DNA of 64,000 bases from assembly GCA_042862465.1 (NCBI GenBank), contig JASTVH010000007.1, positions 62,001 to 126,000 on the forward strand, given 5' to 3'. Below, in pieces: positions 45,443 through 53,764 of the stretch. The DNA is from JASTVH01 sp042862465 (GTDB lineage: Bacteria; Pseudomonadota; Gammaproteobacteria; Pseudomonadales; Oleiphilaceae). The position numbers were made by a program, and so were the translations under genes. The notes beneath the pieces are model-generated. The model searched no databases. It was given only the letters and a program-made list of their open reading frames with translations, and was not told the origin of the DNA. Within the stretch, counting starts at the first letter, position 1. Every line of letters starts with the position of its first letter.

Positions 45443-45622
45443 TAGTGTACTGTCTGATATAAAACCACCCTATCAGAGCCCCACCTATCGCTCACCGCAA
45501 GGCGCGGCTCGCCGGGAATGGCCGTAGCCCTTGCCAAGAGTCGCAACGCGGCGGTGGGCGATAGGCGGGGCTCCCTGCGGGCGGCCCGCTGATAGGGTGG
45601 TTTTATATCAGACAGTACACTA
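45443..45622. mobile_element. MITE-like foldback element, copy 2 (180 bp)
   Basis: Perfect 34-bp inverted ends (45443-45476 and 45589-45622) match those of copy 1 except at two positions, changed on both arms. Flanking CTAG occurs at both extremes. The interior is the B module of copy 1 in reverse orientation, stem AGCCCCACCTATCGC (45477-45491) with 45558-45572 (one A-C mismatch), then CCCTGCGGG. Of the A hairpin only CGGCCCG is left. The element is thus a deletion form, inverted relative to copy 1, placed between hflX and hflK. Confidence 0.88.
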
Positions 45623-45667
45623 GGGGGTATGGGGCCAACCAGCAACCGTGAATTGCCGTTCGCGTTG

Positions 45668-47002
45668 TCACCCCACCTGGTGAAGAGGCTGGTCCGCCGG
45701 CTGCGGCCATTCATCCGCCTCCAGCAACTCCAGCTCACCTTCCTTCAGCCCCGCCCGGCTCAGGATCTGATACCAGTCCCTCGCCTGCAATCGGACCTCC
45801 AGGGCGGTGTTGCCGTCTTCCAGGCCGGTTTCGCGAATGACGGCACCGGCCGCATAGAACAACGAGCGCAGGCGACCCGCCTGAGGCGGCATCCGCAGAC
45901 ACTCGTGCACAACATCCTCGGCCAGCCGTTCGCTGATGGCATCCAGCAACTCCGGAATGCCCGCTCCCGTGACGGCCGAAACCCAGACGCGCACCGGTAC
46001 GCCATCCTCATTACGCTCGACACGTGGCTGACCACCGGTCAGGTCGACCTTGTTGAACACCTGCAGCACCGGACGATCACCGGCGCCGATTTCATCCAAT
46101 ACCGTCTCCACCTGTTCCACATTGTCGTCGCGACGCTCATCCTGGCAATCGATCACGTGCAACAATAAGTTGGCTTCGATCGTTTCTTCCAGTGTGGCAC
46201 GGAATGCCTCCACCAGGGTGTGCGGCAGGTGACGGATAAAGCCCACCGTATCGGCCAGAACCACCGGGCCCACATCGGCCAGTTTGATCCGGCGTAACGT
46301 GGGGTCCAGGGTCGCGAAGAGCTGGTCGGCCGCGTAGACGGTCGACGTGGTCATGTAGTTGAAGAGCGTTGATTTTCCGGCGTTGGTGTAGCCCACCAGG
46401 GAGACGGTGGGAACGTCCACGCGCTTGCGCGAACGACGGCCCTGCTCACGCTGACGGCGGACCTTGTCCAGGCGCTTGTGGATCTGCTTGATCCGCGCCC
46501 GCAGCAAACGGCGGTCGGTTTCCAGCTGGGTTTCACCCGGACCACGCAGACCGATACCGCCTTTCTGGCGCTCAAGGTGCGTCCAGCCGCGTACCAGTCG
46601 GGTAGCCGAGTGTTCCAGCTGCGCCAGCTCCACCTGCAGCTTACCCTCATGGGTACGCGCACGCTGGGCAAAAATATCCAGAATGACGCCCGTACGGTCG
46701 ATGACCCGGCACTTGAGCGCCTTTTCCAGATTGCGCTCCTGGCTCGGACTGAGCGAGTGGTTGAAAAGCACCACATCGGCGTCGTGCGCCAGTTGCATGT
46801 CGCGGATCTCATCCAGCTTGCCGCTGCCGACGAAATAGCGAGGGCTGGGTTGATTACGGGAGCCGGTCACAAGTGCCACCGGCTCCACACCCGCCGAACT
46901 CACCAATTCGCGAAATTCGCCGGGGTCTTCATTGTCACTTTCCATGGGAAAGTCGATGTGAACGAGGATCGCCCGTTCACCCGCATCGGGTCGTTCAAAC
47001 AA
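45668..47002 (-). CDS. hflX: Ribosome-dissociating GTPase HflX
   Basis: HflX splits stalled 70S ribosomes, notably under heat stress. The 444-residue product begins MFERPDAGERAILVHIDF and has the HflX N-terminal domain with RYFVGSGKLDEI, then the GTPase domain with G1 LVGYTNAGKSTLFN, G3 DTVGFI and G4 NKVD. The start is TTG at 47002, supported by family N-termini and a GGAG about 11 bases upstream. It lies 17 bp after hfq. Confidence 0.95.
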   Translation of the reverse strand: MFERPDAGERAILVHIDFPMESDNEDPGEFRELVSSAGVEPVALVTGSRNQPSPRYFVGSGKLDEIRDMQLAHDADVVLFNHSLSPSQERNLEKALKCRVIDRTGVILDIFAQRARTHEGKLQVELAQLEHSATRLVRGWTHLERQKGGIGLRGPGETQLETDRRLLRARIKQIHKRLDKVRRQREQGRRSRKRVDVPTVSLVGYTNAGKSTLFNYMTTSTVYAADQLFATLDPTLRRIKLADVGPVVLADTVGFIRHLPHTLVEAFRATLEETIEANLLLHVIDCQDERRDDNVEQVETVLDEIGAGDRPVLQVFNKVDLTGGQPRVERNEDGVPVRVWVSAVTGAGIPELLDAISERLAEDVVHECLRMPPQAGRLRSLFYAAGAVIRETGLEDGNTALEVRLQARDWYQILSRAGLKEGELELLEADEWPQPADQPLHQVG

Positions 47003-47019
47003 AAAGGACTGACTCCAGT

Positions 47020-47271
47020 TTAGGCATGCCCTTCACCTTCGCCCTCCGGCTGGTTGTGCGGCAAACGCACATTACGCGCCGGAACGACGGTGGAAATGGC
47101 ATGCTTGTATACCATCTGACTGACTGTGTTCTTCAAAAGAATTACGAACTGGTCAAAGGATTCGATCTGCCCCTGCAGCTTGATGCCGTTAACCAGAAAG
47201 ATCGATACCGGGATACGCTCCTTGCGCAATGAATTGAGGTAAGGGTCTTGTAAGGATTGCCCTTTTGACAT
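47020..47271 (-). CDS. hfq: RNA chaperone Hfq
   Basis: Hfq is the hexameric Sm-like RNA chaperone that pairs small RNAs with mRNAs. The 83-residue protein has Sm1 (SIFLVNGIKLQGQIESFDQFVILL) and Sm2 with YKHAISTVVPAR, the proximal-face signature, and a short hydrophilic tail. A GGAG ribosome binding site and its own promoter lie just upstream, so it can be expressed apart from miaA. Confidence 0.98.
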   Translation of the reverse strand: MSKGQSLQDPYLNSLRKERIPVSIFLVNGIKLQGQIESFDQFVILLKNTVSQMVYKHAISTVVPARNVRLPHNQPEGEGEGHA

Positions 47272-47290
47272 CTCTTGGTTCTCCTGTTTT

Positions 47291-47319
47291 TTTATACGTG
47301 CGATCGTCTAGGTCTTGAA
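47291..47319 (-). promoter_or_regulatory. Candidate hfq promoter
   Basis: On the minus strand TTCAAG (47314-47319) and TATAAA (47291-47296) are exactly 17 bp apart. The predicted start gives an hfq leader of only about 13 nt that still includes the GGAG site. The -35 is weak. Confidence 0.5.
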
Positions 47320-47362
47320 CTCTGTTTTTCCGGCCCGGAGGGCGTCCTGCCTGACAGCCCGG

Positions 47363-48331
47363 CTAATGCTTCTTCAATGTGGCGTGCTCCCGACATATTT
47401 TCAAGGCCTTATCGATGACATTCGCATCTTCGGCCTGCAAACCCTGCAGTTCCGGCCATCGGCGCAACCATGTCAGCTGCCGCTTGGCCAATTGCCGGGT
47501 CGCGGCGATCCCCTTTTGCACCATGGTTTCTCGCCCGTAGCACCCCGCCAGGTAATCCCATACCTGTCGGTATCCGACAGAACGCAGGGAAGGGAGTTCC
47601 GGAGAAAGATTGCCGCGCGCGCGCAACGCTTCCACTTCTTCGATCAATCCCTGTTCCAGCATGTCGTGGAAACGCTGTGCAATTCGCTCATGCAGAGCCT
47701 GACGGTCGTCGGGCAACAGTGCCATTTGCAACAAATTATACGGGACTATGCTCGCGCCGTCTTTCGCTGTTTGTGACCAAATGGTCGAAATCGGCCGCCC
47801 GCTCACCTCGAAGACCTCCAGCGCCCGAATCACCCGCTGGCGATTATGGGGATGAATCGTGCGCGCCGCCTCCGGATCCACGGCCCGCAGGCGCTCATAG
47901 AGCTGTTTCCCGCCATCGTCGGCCCATTGCACCTCCAACTGTTCCCGGATGCGGGGCTCTGCCGGCGGCATGGGGTCCAAACCAAACAGCAGGGCCCGAA
48001 AATAGAGCATGGTTCCCCCGGCCAGGATCGGGAGTTTGCCGGAGGCCCGGACCGCCGCGATCTCTCGCAGGGCGTCGTCGCGAAAGTCCGCCGCGGAATA
48101 GGGTTCGCCCGGATCACGGATGTCCACCAGCCGATGGGGATAACGCGCCAGCTCGTCGCGCGAGGGCTTGGCGGTGCCGATATCCATGCCGCGATAGACC
48201 ATGGCGGAATCGACACTGATGATCTCGCCCTCCAGCTGGTCCACAAGGGCCATGGCCAGCGCGGTCTTGCCCGAGGCGGTTGGCCCCATCAGACAAACGA
48301 CCGGGCCCAACTCGCTGAGTGGCGCCGTCAT
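47363..48331 (-). CDS. miaA: tRNA dimethylallyltransferase MiaA
   Basis: MiaA adds the isopentenyl group to A37 of tRNAs reading UNN codons, the substrate later methylthiolated by MiaB (encoded at 10279). The 322-residue protein has the P-loop MGPTASGKTALAM, the DSAMVYRGMDIGTAKP segment and the ATRQLAKRQLTWLRRWP motif near the end. The ATG at 48331 overlaps the mutL stop. A GTG four codons upstream is possible. Confidence 0.96.
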   Translation of the reverse strand: MTAPLSELGPVVCLMGPTASGKTALAMALVDQLEGEIISVDSAMVYRGMDIGTAKPSRDELARYPHRLVDIRDPGEPYSAADFRDDALREIAAVRASGKLPILAGGTMLYFRALLFGLDPMPPAEPRIREQLEVQWADDGGKQLYERLRAVDPEAARTIHPHNRQRVIRALEVFEVSGRPISTIWSQTAKDGASIVPYNLLQMALLPDDRQALHERIAQRFHDMLEQGLIEEVEALRARGNLSPELPSLRSVGYRQVWDYLAGCYGRETMVQKGIAATRQLAKRQLTWLRRWPELQGLQAEDANVIDKALKICREHATLKKH

Positions 48332-48332
48332 G

Positions 48333-50195
48333 TCACCGCCCACGGAGGAACAACTTGTCCAACTCGCCCAGGGTCATCAGTGTCCAGGTCGGCCGACCGT
48401 GATTACACTGGCCACTGCGCTCAGTGGCTTCCATATCCCGCAACAGGGCATTCATCTCCGGGATCGTCAGCTGGCGATTGGCTCGCACGGAGCCGTGGCA
48501 GGCCATGGTGGAGAGCAGCTCGTAGGTGACCGCTTCCACCCGGTCCGACTGGCCATGGGTGGTAAGGTCGGCCAGCACATCGCGCACCAGCTGTTCCACA
48601 TCCGCCCCGCGTAACATGGCGGGAATGTGGCGCACCACCACGGTTTCCGGCCCCATGCGCTCCACCTGCAGGCCTATTTGCAGCAACTCCGACTGATACT
48701 GCTCGGCGACCGCCGCCTCACGCTGACTGACCGCAATGGACAGTGGTACCAACAGGGGCTGGGTCTTGAGATCCTGCTCATCCAGGGCCCGCTTCATGCG
48801 TTCGTAGGTGATGCGCTCGTGAGCGGCGTGCATGTCCACCACGATCATCCCCCGTGAAGACTGGGCCAGAACGTAGATCCCATGCAACTGGGCAATGGCG
48901 TAGCCCAGGGGCGGCTCCTCGTTGTTGGTCGCTTCCGGCATTGCCTGGGGCATGAACTGGGCCGCCGGCTGCACCGGACGCTCGGCCACCGCCGTGCCTT
49001 CCTGGGGCTGACCTCCGCCATGCAGGGCCCCGTAGAACGCCATTTGCTCCCGTGTTTCCCACGCTTCCGGTCTTGGCTGGGTCGGCGGTTGCTGGTTCAG
49101 ACCGCCAGAAGCCATCAGCGACGGATGGGAGGGTGCAGCGGGTTGCGGTTGCGATTCAGGCTCTTCCTGACCCGCTTCAAAATGGTCCCCGGGGCGTACC
49201 TGCGCCAGCGCCTTGTGCAGTGTGCGGAAGATGAAATCGTGCACCAGCCGGCCATCGCGGAAACGCACCTCGTGCTTGGTGGGATGCACATTCACATCCA
49301 CCTGAGCCGGGTCCAGCTCCAGATAGAGTACGAACGCCGGGTGACGGTTGTTGTACAGCACGTCGCGGTAAGCCTGTCGCACCGCATGGGCAACCAGCCG
49401 GTCACGGATCACCCGGCGGTTGACGAAAAAGTACTGCAGATCGGCCTGACTGCGGGAAAACGTCGGCAGCGCCACCCAGCCCCACAGGCGCAAGCCGGTC
49501 GCCTCGGCATCAATGACCACCGCGTTCTCGATGAACCGGCTGCCACACAGTGAAGCCACGCGGTGCTCTCGATCGAGCTGCGACTGCGCCGGGCGCAGGG
49601 ACTGCACACCTTTGTGGTTGTGTCGCAGGGTGAAGCCCACGTCGAAACGGCCCAGGGCCTGGCGGCGCAGGCACTCGTCAATGTGACCAAACTCGGTTTT
49701 TTCCGTACGCAGGAACTTGCGCCGCGCGGGCGTGTTGAAAAACAGATCCCGCACTTCCACGGAAGTGCCGACCGGGTGCGCCGCAGGTGCCACGGTGGCA
49801 TCCATATCCCGCCCTTCGGCCATGACCCGCCAGGCTGCCTCGTTATCCAGCGTGCGGGACGTGAGTGACAGGCGCGAGACCGAACTGATACTGGCCAGGG
49901 CCTCCCCGCGAAACCCCAGGGAACCCACCGCTTCAAGGTCATCCAGCTCCACGATCTTGCTGGTGGCGTGGCGACTCAGGGCCAACGGCAGATCGTCTTC
50001 GGCAATGCCGCTGCCGTCGTCCCGCACACGGATCAGCTTGGCCCCGCCCTGCTCGATAGCCACTTCCACCCGGCCGGCGCCGGCGTCGAGGGCGTTTTCC
50101 ACCAGTTCCTTGACCACGGAGGCGGGGCGTTCCACCACCTCGCCGGCGGCAATCTGGTTGGCAAGTCGGGTTGAGAGTCGATGAATGCGCGCCAT
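48333..50195 (-). CDS. mutL: DNA mismatch repair protein MutL (endonuclease type)
   Basis: MutL links MutS mismatch recognition to strand removal. The 620-residue protein has the GHKL ATPase motifs (ELVENALDAGA, DDGSGI, GFRGEALASISSV), a flexible Pro/Gln-rich linker around residues 345-425 and a C-terminal dimerisation domain. That domain contains DMHAAHERITYE, matching the DxHA(x2)E(x4)E endonuclease motif, with CNHGRPT and ACHGSVR standing for the other zinc-site motifs. This indicates a nicking MutL, as in Pseudomonas, rather than the MutH-dependent E. coli type. Confidence 0.95.
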   Translation of the reverse strand: MARIHRLSTRLANQIAAGEVVERPASVVKELVENALDAGAGRVEVAIEQGGAKLIRVRDDGSGIAEDDLPLALSRHATSKIVELDDLEAVGSLGFRGEALASISSVSRLSLTSRTLDNEAAWRVMAEGRDMDATVAPAAHPVGTSVEVRDLFFNTPARRKFLRTEKTEFGHIDECLRRQALGRFDVGFTLRHNHKGVQSLRPAQSQLDREHRVASLCGSRFIENAVVIDAEATGLRLWGWVALPTFSRSQADLQYFFVNRRVIRDRLVAHAVRQAYRDVLYNNRHPAFVLYLELDPAQVDVNVHPTKHEVRFRDGRLVHDFIFRTLHKALAQVRPGDHFEAGQEEPESQPQPAAPSHPSLMASGGLNQQPPTQPRPEAWETREQMAFYGALHGGGQPQEGTAVAERPVQPAAQFMPQAMPEATNNEEPPLGYAIAQLHGIYVLAQSSRGMIVVDMHAAHERITYERMKRALDEQDLKTQPLLVPLSIAVSQREAAVAEQYQSELLQIGLQVERMGPETVVVRHIPAMLRGADVEQLVRDVLADLTTHGQSDRVEAVTYELLSTMACHGSVRANRQLTIPEMNALLRDMEATERSGQCNHGRPTWTLMTLGELDKLFLRGR

Positions 50196-50225
50196 AGTTC
50201 CCGTCGCAGAATTGCAGGAATTGAC

Positions 50226-50250
50226 GGCTCCGATCCATGATATCGGAGCC
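50226..50250. terminator. Hairpin between amidase gene and mutL
   Basis: GGCTCCGAT (50226-50234) and ATCGGAGCC (50242-50250) form a perfect 9-bp stem in the 80-bp gap. No T-run follows on either strand, so it may attenuate or stabilise rather than terminate. Confidence 0.45.
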
Positions 50251-50275
50251 GAATACGAACGGTAGGATAACAGAA

Positions 50276-51619
50276 TCAGGAAGCGGGGATGTGAATCACC
50301 TGGCCAACCTGGAGGGAGTGGGTATCCAGGTTGTTGGCTTCGACCAGCCGGTTGACGGTAGTCTGGTTACGCCGCGCAATGCCGGACAGCGTATCGCCGC
50401 GCTGAATGCGGTAGGCCATGCCGGCCTTGTCAGCATTGCGTTTTTCCCAGGCCAGCAATGTCCCCGGTGGCGGGGTGTCCTGGAAATAGCTGAGGATGCC
50501 GTCGAACACCGAGCGGGCCATCTTGTCCTGGTAACCGCGCGTGGACAGCAGCCGCGCTTCCTGGGGATTGGAGATGAATCCGGTTTCCACCAGGATCGAG
50601 GGGATGTCCGGCGACTTGAGAACCACGAATGCGGCCTGCTCCACCTGATTCTTGTGCAATGGCGCCACGCTGTCGACATGGTGCAGCACCTTGGAGCCCA
50701 CACCCAGGCTGGCATTGAGACTGGCGGTCATCGACAGATCCAGCAGGACACTGGCCAGGGTCTTGTCCTTGTCTTCCAGGGAGACGCCCCCCACGCCACC
50801 GATCAGGTCGGCACGGTTTTCCGATTTGGCCAGCCAGCGCGCGGTTTCACTGGTCGCCCCGCGGGTGGAAAGCGCATACACCGAGGCCCCGCGCGGCTGC
50901 GGCTTGTAGAACGCATCCGCGTGAATGGAGACGAACAGATCGGCATTGTGCTTGCGGGCCATTTCGGTGCGCTGACGCAACCCGATGTAGTAATCCCCCT
51001 TGCGGGTCATGCGGGCGGAGAAGCCCCGCTGGCTGGTCAGGAAAGACTGCAGCCGACGTGCGATACCCAGCACCACGTTCTTCTCGCGGATACCCCCAGG
51101 GCCCATGGCACCGGGATCTTCCCCACCGTGGCCGGCGTCGATCACCACTACGATATCGCGCTTGTGATCCTTGCTCTCGTCGCGCATGACCACCTTGGGC
51201 TCGCCGGCATCTGGGTCCGGGTTCAGCAGATCAATGACCAGCCGGTCGCCATATTGACTGTTGGGTTCCAGCGTAAAACTGCGCGGCACGATCGCCGACT
51301 TGAGGTCCAGCACAATGCGCAGATCATCCCCGTTGCGCGGGGCACTGCGAATGCGCTGGATTGGGGTATCCGACAGATCCAACGCGGTGAGATCAACATC
51401 CAGCTTGGCGTTCTTGACGTCCACCACCAGACGCTTGGGATTATCCAGCGAAAATACCGAATGACTGACCTGCCCTTCCGTATCCAGCACCAGCCGGGTA
51501 TGGTCTGGCGCCGGCCACAAGCGGGCGTTTTCCACACCGGTCTGCGCCAGCGCTGGCAAGGCCAGCGTCAATGCACTTATCAGCAGGATTGTTTTTAAAC
51601 GGCGATACCACAGTTTCAC
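50276..51619 (-). CDS. amiB: N-acetylmuramoyl-L-alanine amidase (AmiB/AmiC type)
   Basis: A periplasmic zinc amidase that splits septal peptidoglycan. The 447-residue protein has a signal peptide (residues 1-25, ending PALAQ), an AMIN septal-targeting domain (about 30-135), an amidase_3 domain (from VVVIDAGHGGEDPGAMG to about 380) and a C-terminal LysM domain (IQRGDTLSGIARRNQTTVNRL). LysM makes it more like E. coli AmiB than AmiC. It overlaps tsaE by 4 bp. Confidence 0.93.
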   Translation of the reverse strand: MKLWYRRLKTILLISALTLALPALAQTGVENARLWPAPDHTRLVLDTEGQVSHSVFSLDNPKRLVVDVKNAKLDVDLTALDLSDTPIQRIRSAPRNGDDLRIVLDLKSAIVPRSFTLEPNSQYGDRLVIDLLNPDPDAGEPKVVMRDESKDHKRDIVVVIDAGHGGEDPGAMGPGGIREKNVVLGIARRLQSFLTSQRGFSARMTRKGDYYIGLRQRTEMARKHNADLFVSIHADAFYKPQPRGASVYALSTRGATSETARWLAKSENRADLIGGVGGVSLEDKDKTLASVLLDLSMTASLNASLGVGSKVLHHVDSVAPLHKNQVEQAAFVVLKSPDIPSILVETGFISNPQEARLLSTRGYQDKMARSVFDGILSYFQDTPPPGTLLAWEKRNADKAGMAYRIQRGDTLSGIARRNQTTVNRLVEANNLDTHSLQVGQVIHIPAS

Positions 51620-52131
51620 GGCGTTTCCCCCGAATGCGTCGAAAGCACTGTTTCCCGCAGGTTCCTGTTCATTTTCTCACCTCGTGCCGTGCCGGCCCGG
51701 CAACATACTTCACGCGCCTCACCCGACACAGCCAGCGCAATCTCCAGATCGGCCACCGGCAGCATGGCCTCTCCCCGTTCGGGCCACTCCACCAAACAGA
51801 GATGCTCTGCCTGGATATAGTCCCGAATGCCCATAAACTCCAGTTCTTCCGGGTCAGCCAGCCGGTACAGATCAAAGTGATAGACCGGCGGACGGATCGA
51901 CTCGTAGGGCTCGACCAGCGTGTAGGTCGGGCTTTTGACGTTGCCCGGGTGCCCCAGTGCCCGCAGCACACCACGGGTCAGTGTCGTCTTGCCCGCACCC
52001 AGCTGGCCGCGCAGGAAAATCAGGCCGCCATCCCCTCCGGCTCGAGCGAGGGCGGCACCCAGGGCCTCTGTGGCCGCGGCGTCGGCCAGCCGAAGCCGAA
52101 ATTCCAATCCCGCCATGTCCGTGTCGTTCAT
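51616..52131 (-). CDS. tsaE: tRNA threonylcarbamoyladenosine ATPase TsaE
   Basis: TsaE is the ATPase of the TsaBDE complex making t6A37 in ANN-decoding tRNAs. The 171-residue product has Walker A LRGQLGAGKTTLTRG, then SPTYTLVEPYE and the YHFDLYRLADPEELEFMG segment typical of the family. The C-terminal 20 or so residues are extra and poorly conserved. It overlaps nnrD upstream and the amidase gene downstream by 4 bp each. Confidence 0.95.
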   Translation of the reverse strand: MNDTDMAGLEFRLRLADAAATEALGAALARAGGDGGLIFLRGQLGAGKTTLTRGVLRALGHPGNVKSPTYTLVEPYESIRPPVYHFDLYRLADPEELEFMGIRDYIQAEHLCLVEWPERGEAMLPVADLEIALAVSGEAREVCCRAGTARGEKMNRNLRETVLSTHSGETP

Positions 52132-53669
52132 CCCAGCTCCACCGCTGCACAGCAGGCCGGAACGGCGTCAATCAGGTCGCCTGCGACCAGCCCCATATAG
52201 CCTTTCTGTCGGGCTGCCTCGTCGGCAGCGCGGCCATGCAGGGCCGCCCCCAGACGGGCGGCCCGAAAGGGATCATGCCCCTGCCCCAGCAATGCTCCGA
52301 TCAGCCCCGACAACACATCGCCCATGCCACCGGAGGCCATACCCGGATTCCCGGCATCAATCAGTGCCGGAAGCCGGCCAGCACCGGCCACAATCGTGCC
52401 GGCACCCTTGAGCAGCGCCACGCCACCGTAGCGCGACTGCAGGGCAGCGGCTGACTCCAGGCGGTTGCGGTTGACGGTACCCGCATCGGAGTCCAGCAAT
52501 CGGGCCGCCTCGCCGGGATGAGGCGTTAAAATCCAGTTCTCGCGTCGGGGCTTCTGCCCACGCGCCGCCAGCATGTTGAGCGCGTCGGCGTCCACCACCA
52601 GAGGGCCTTCCCACTCCAGGCAACGCTGAAGCATCTGTTCGCCCCAGGCCTGGCGCCCCAGCCCGGGCCCTAGCACCAGCACATCCACGGCATCCAGCAA
52701 TGGCTCCAGATCGTTGCGATGTTCCACGGCGTGGACCAGCAATTCAGGACGCCGGCTCAGGGCTGCCGTCACGTGGTCTTTCCGGGTCGCCAGATGCACC
52801 AGACCGGCCCCGCCGCGCAAGGCCGCGGTCGCCGCAAGAATGCCGGCACCGCCCATCCCCTGGTCACCGCCGACCACCAGAATGCGACCGCAGTCGCCCT
52901 TGTGGGCAGCCGGTCGCCGGCGCGGCAGATCCCGGGCGGCACGGGTCCAGTCCACCCGTTCGGCGACAGGCTCGATGCCCTCGTAAACGCCCGCATCCAC
53001 ACTCAGATCGTCGAAGGCCAACTGACCCGTGAAATCCGGGCCCTGCCCGGTCAGCAGTCCCACCTTGAGCCCGATGAACGTCGCGGTGAGCTCCGCCGGC
53101 AAGGCATCGCCGAGGTCGCTACCGGTATCGGCACAGACTCCCGACGGGATATCCACGGCCAGTACCGGCCGCTGCGCCTCGCGCACTGTCTTCAGGATGC
53201 CGCGGTAGTCATCGCGAACCGCGCCCTTGAGCCCCGTTCCCAGCATGGCGTCAACGATCACATCGGCACGCGCGAGCGTTTCCCGGAGGCGGTCGTCGGC
53301 CAATGAATTCCAGCCAAGGACCTCAACGCCTTGTTCGCCGGCCCATTCGTACGCGCGGTGGGCGTCACCCTTGAGCTTGGCCGGGTCGGACACGGCCAGA
53401 CAGTCCACATGCAGCCCCTGGCGCAACGCCAGGCCAGCCACCAGATAACCGTCCCCGCCGTTATTGCCGCCACCGCACAGCACCACCACCCGTTTGCACA
53501 ACGGCCAGTGACGCAGGAGCTGTCGGAAGGCACTACGTCCGGCTCGCTGCATCAGGTCGAAGCCGGGAACACCGAACGTTTCGATCGCGCGGCTGTCCAA
53601 GGCGCGAACCTGATCGGCGGTGTACAATGCCTCCGGTAATCGGGACACGGGAGCGCTGCCTGTTACCAT
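52128..53669 (-). CDS. nnrD: Bifunctional NAD(P)H-hydrate epimerase/dehydratase
   Basis: This enzyme repairs damaged NADH and NADPH. The 513-residue fusion has an N-terminal YjeF epimerase domain (NnrE, about 10-220, with CGGGNNGGDGYLVA) and a C-terminal ribokinase-like ADP-dependent dehydratase (NnrD, about 235-500, with VVGGDQGMGGAGILAA, ILTPHPGEAARLL and GNPGMASGGMGDVLSG). It is the first gene of the nnrD-tsaE-amidase run, divergent from queG across 95 bp. Confidence 0.95.
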   Translation of the reverse strand: MVTGSAPVSRLPEALYTADQVRALDSRAIETFGVPGFDLMQRAGRSAFRQLLRHWPLCKRVVVLCGGGNNGGDGYLVAGLALRQGLHVDCLAVSDPAKLKGDAHRAYEWAGEQGVEVLGWNSLADDRLRETLARADVIVDAMLGTGLKGAVRDDYRGILKTVREAQRPVLAVDIPSGVCADTGSDLGDALPAELTATFIGLKVGLLTGQGPDFTGQLAFDDLSVDAGVYEGIEPVAERVDWTRAARDLPRRRPAAHKGDCGRILVVGGDQGMGGAGILAATAALRGGAGLVHLATRKDHVTAALSRRPELLVHAVEHRNDLEPLLDAVDVLVLGPGLGRQAWGEQMLQRCLEWEGPLVVDADALNMLAARGQKPRRENWILTPHPGEAARLLDSDAGTVNRNRLESAAALQSRYGGVALLKGAGTIVAGAGRLPALIDAGNPGMASGGMGDVLSGLIGALLGQGHDPFRAARLGAALHGRAADEAARQKGYMGLVAGDLIDAVPACCAAVELG

Positions 53670-53764
53670 TTTCCTAAAAGAAAGAGTCAGTTAGCAGAAA
53701 GCGGTTTAAAAATATCCGCTAGATTACTGTAAAGCATAGCAAAACAGCGCCAGGAGTACATTAC

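Noticed and set aside
50237..51598. A 453-codon plus-strand open frame across the amidase gene
   Set aside because: The amidase on the other strand has a signal peptide and AMIN, amidase and LysM domains. The plus-strand frame has none.
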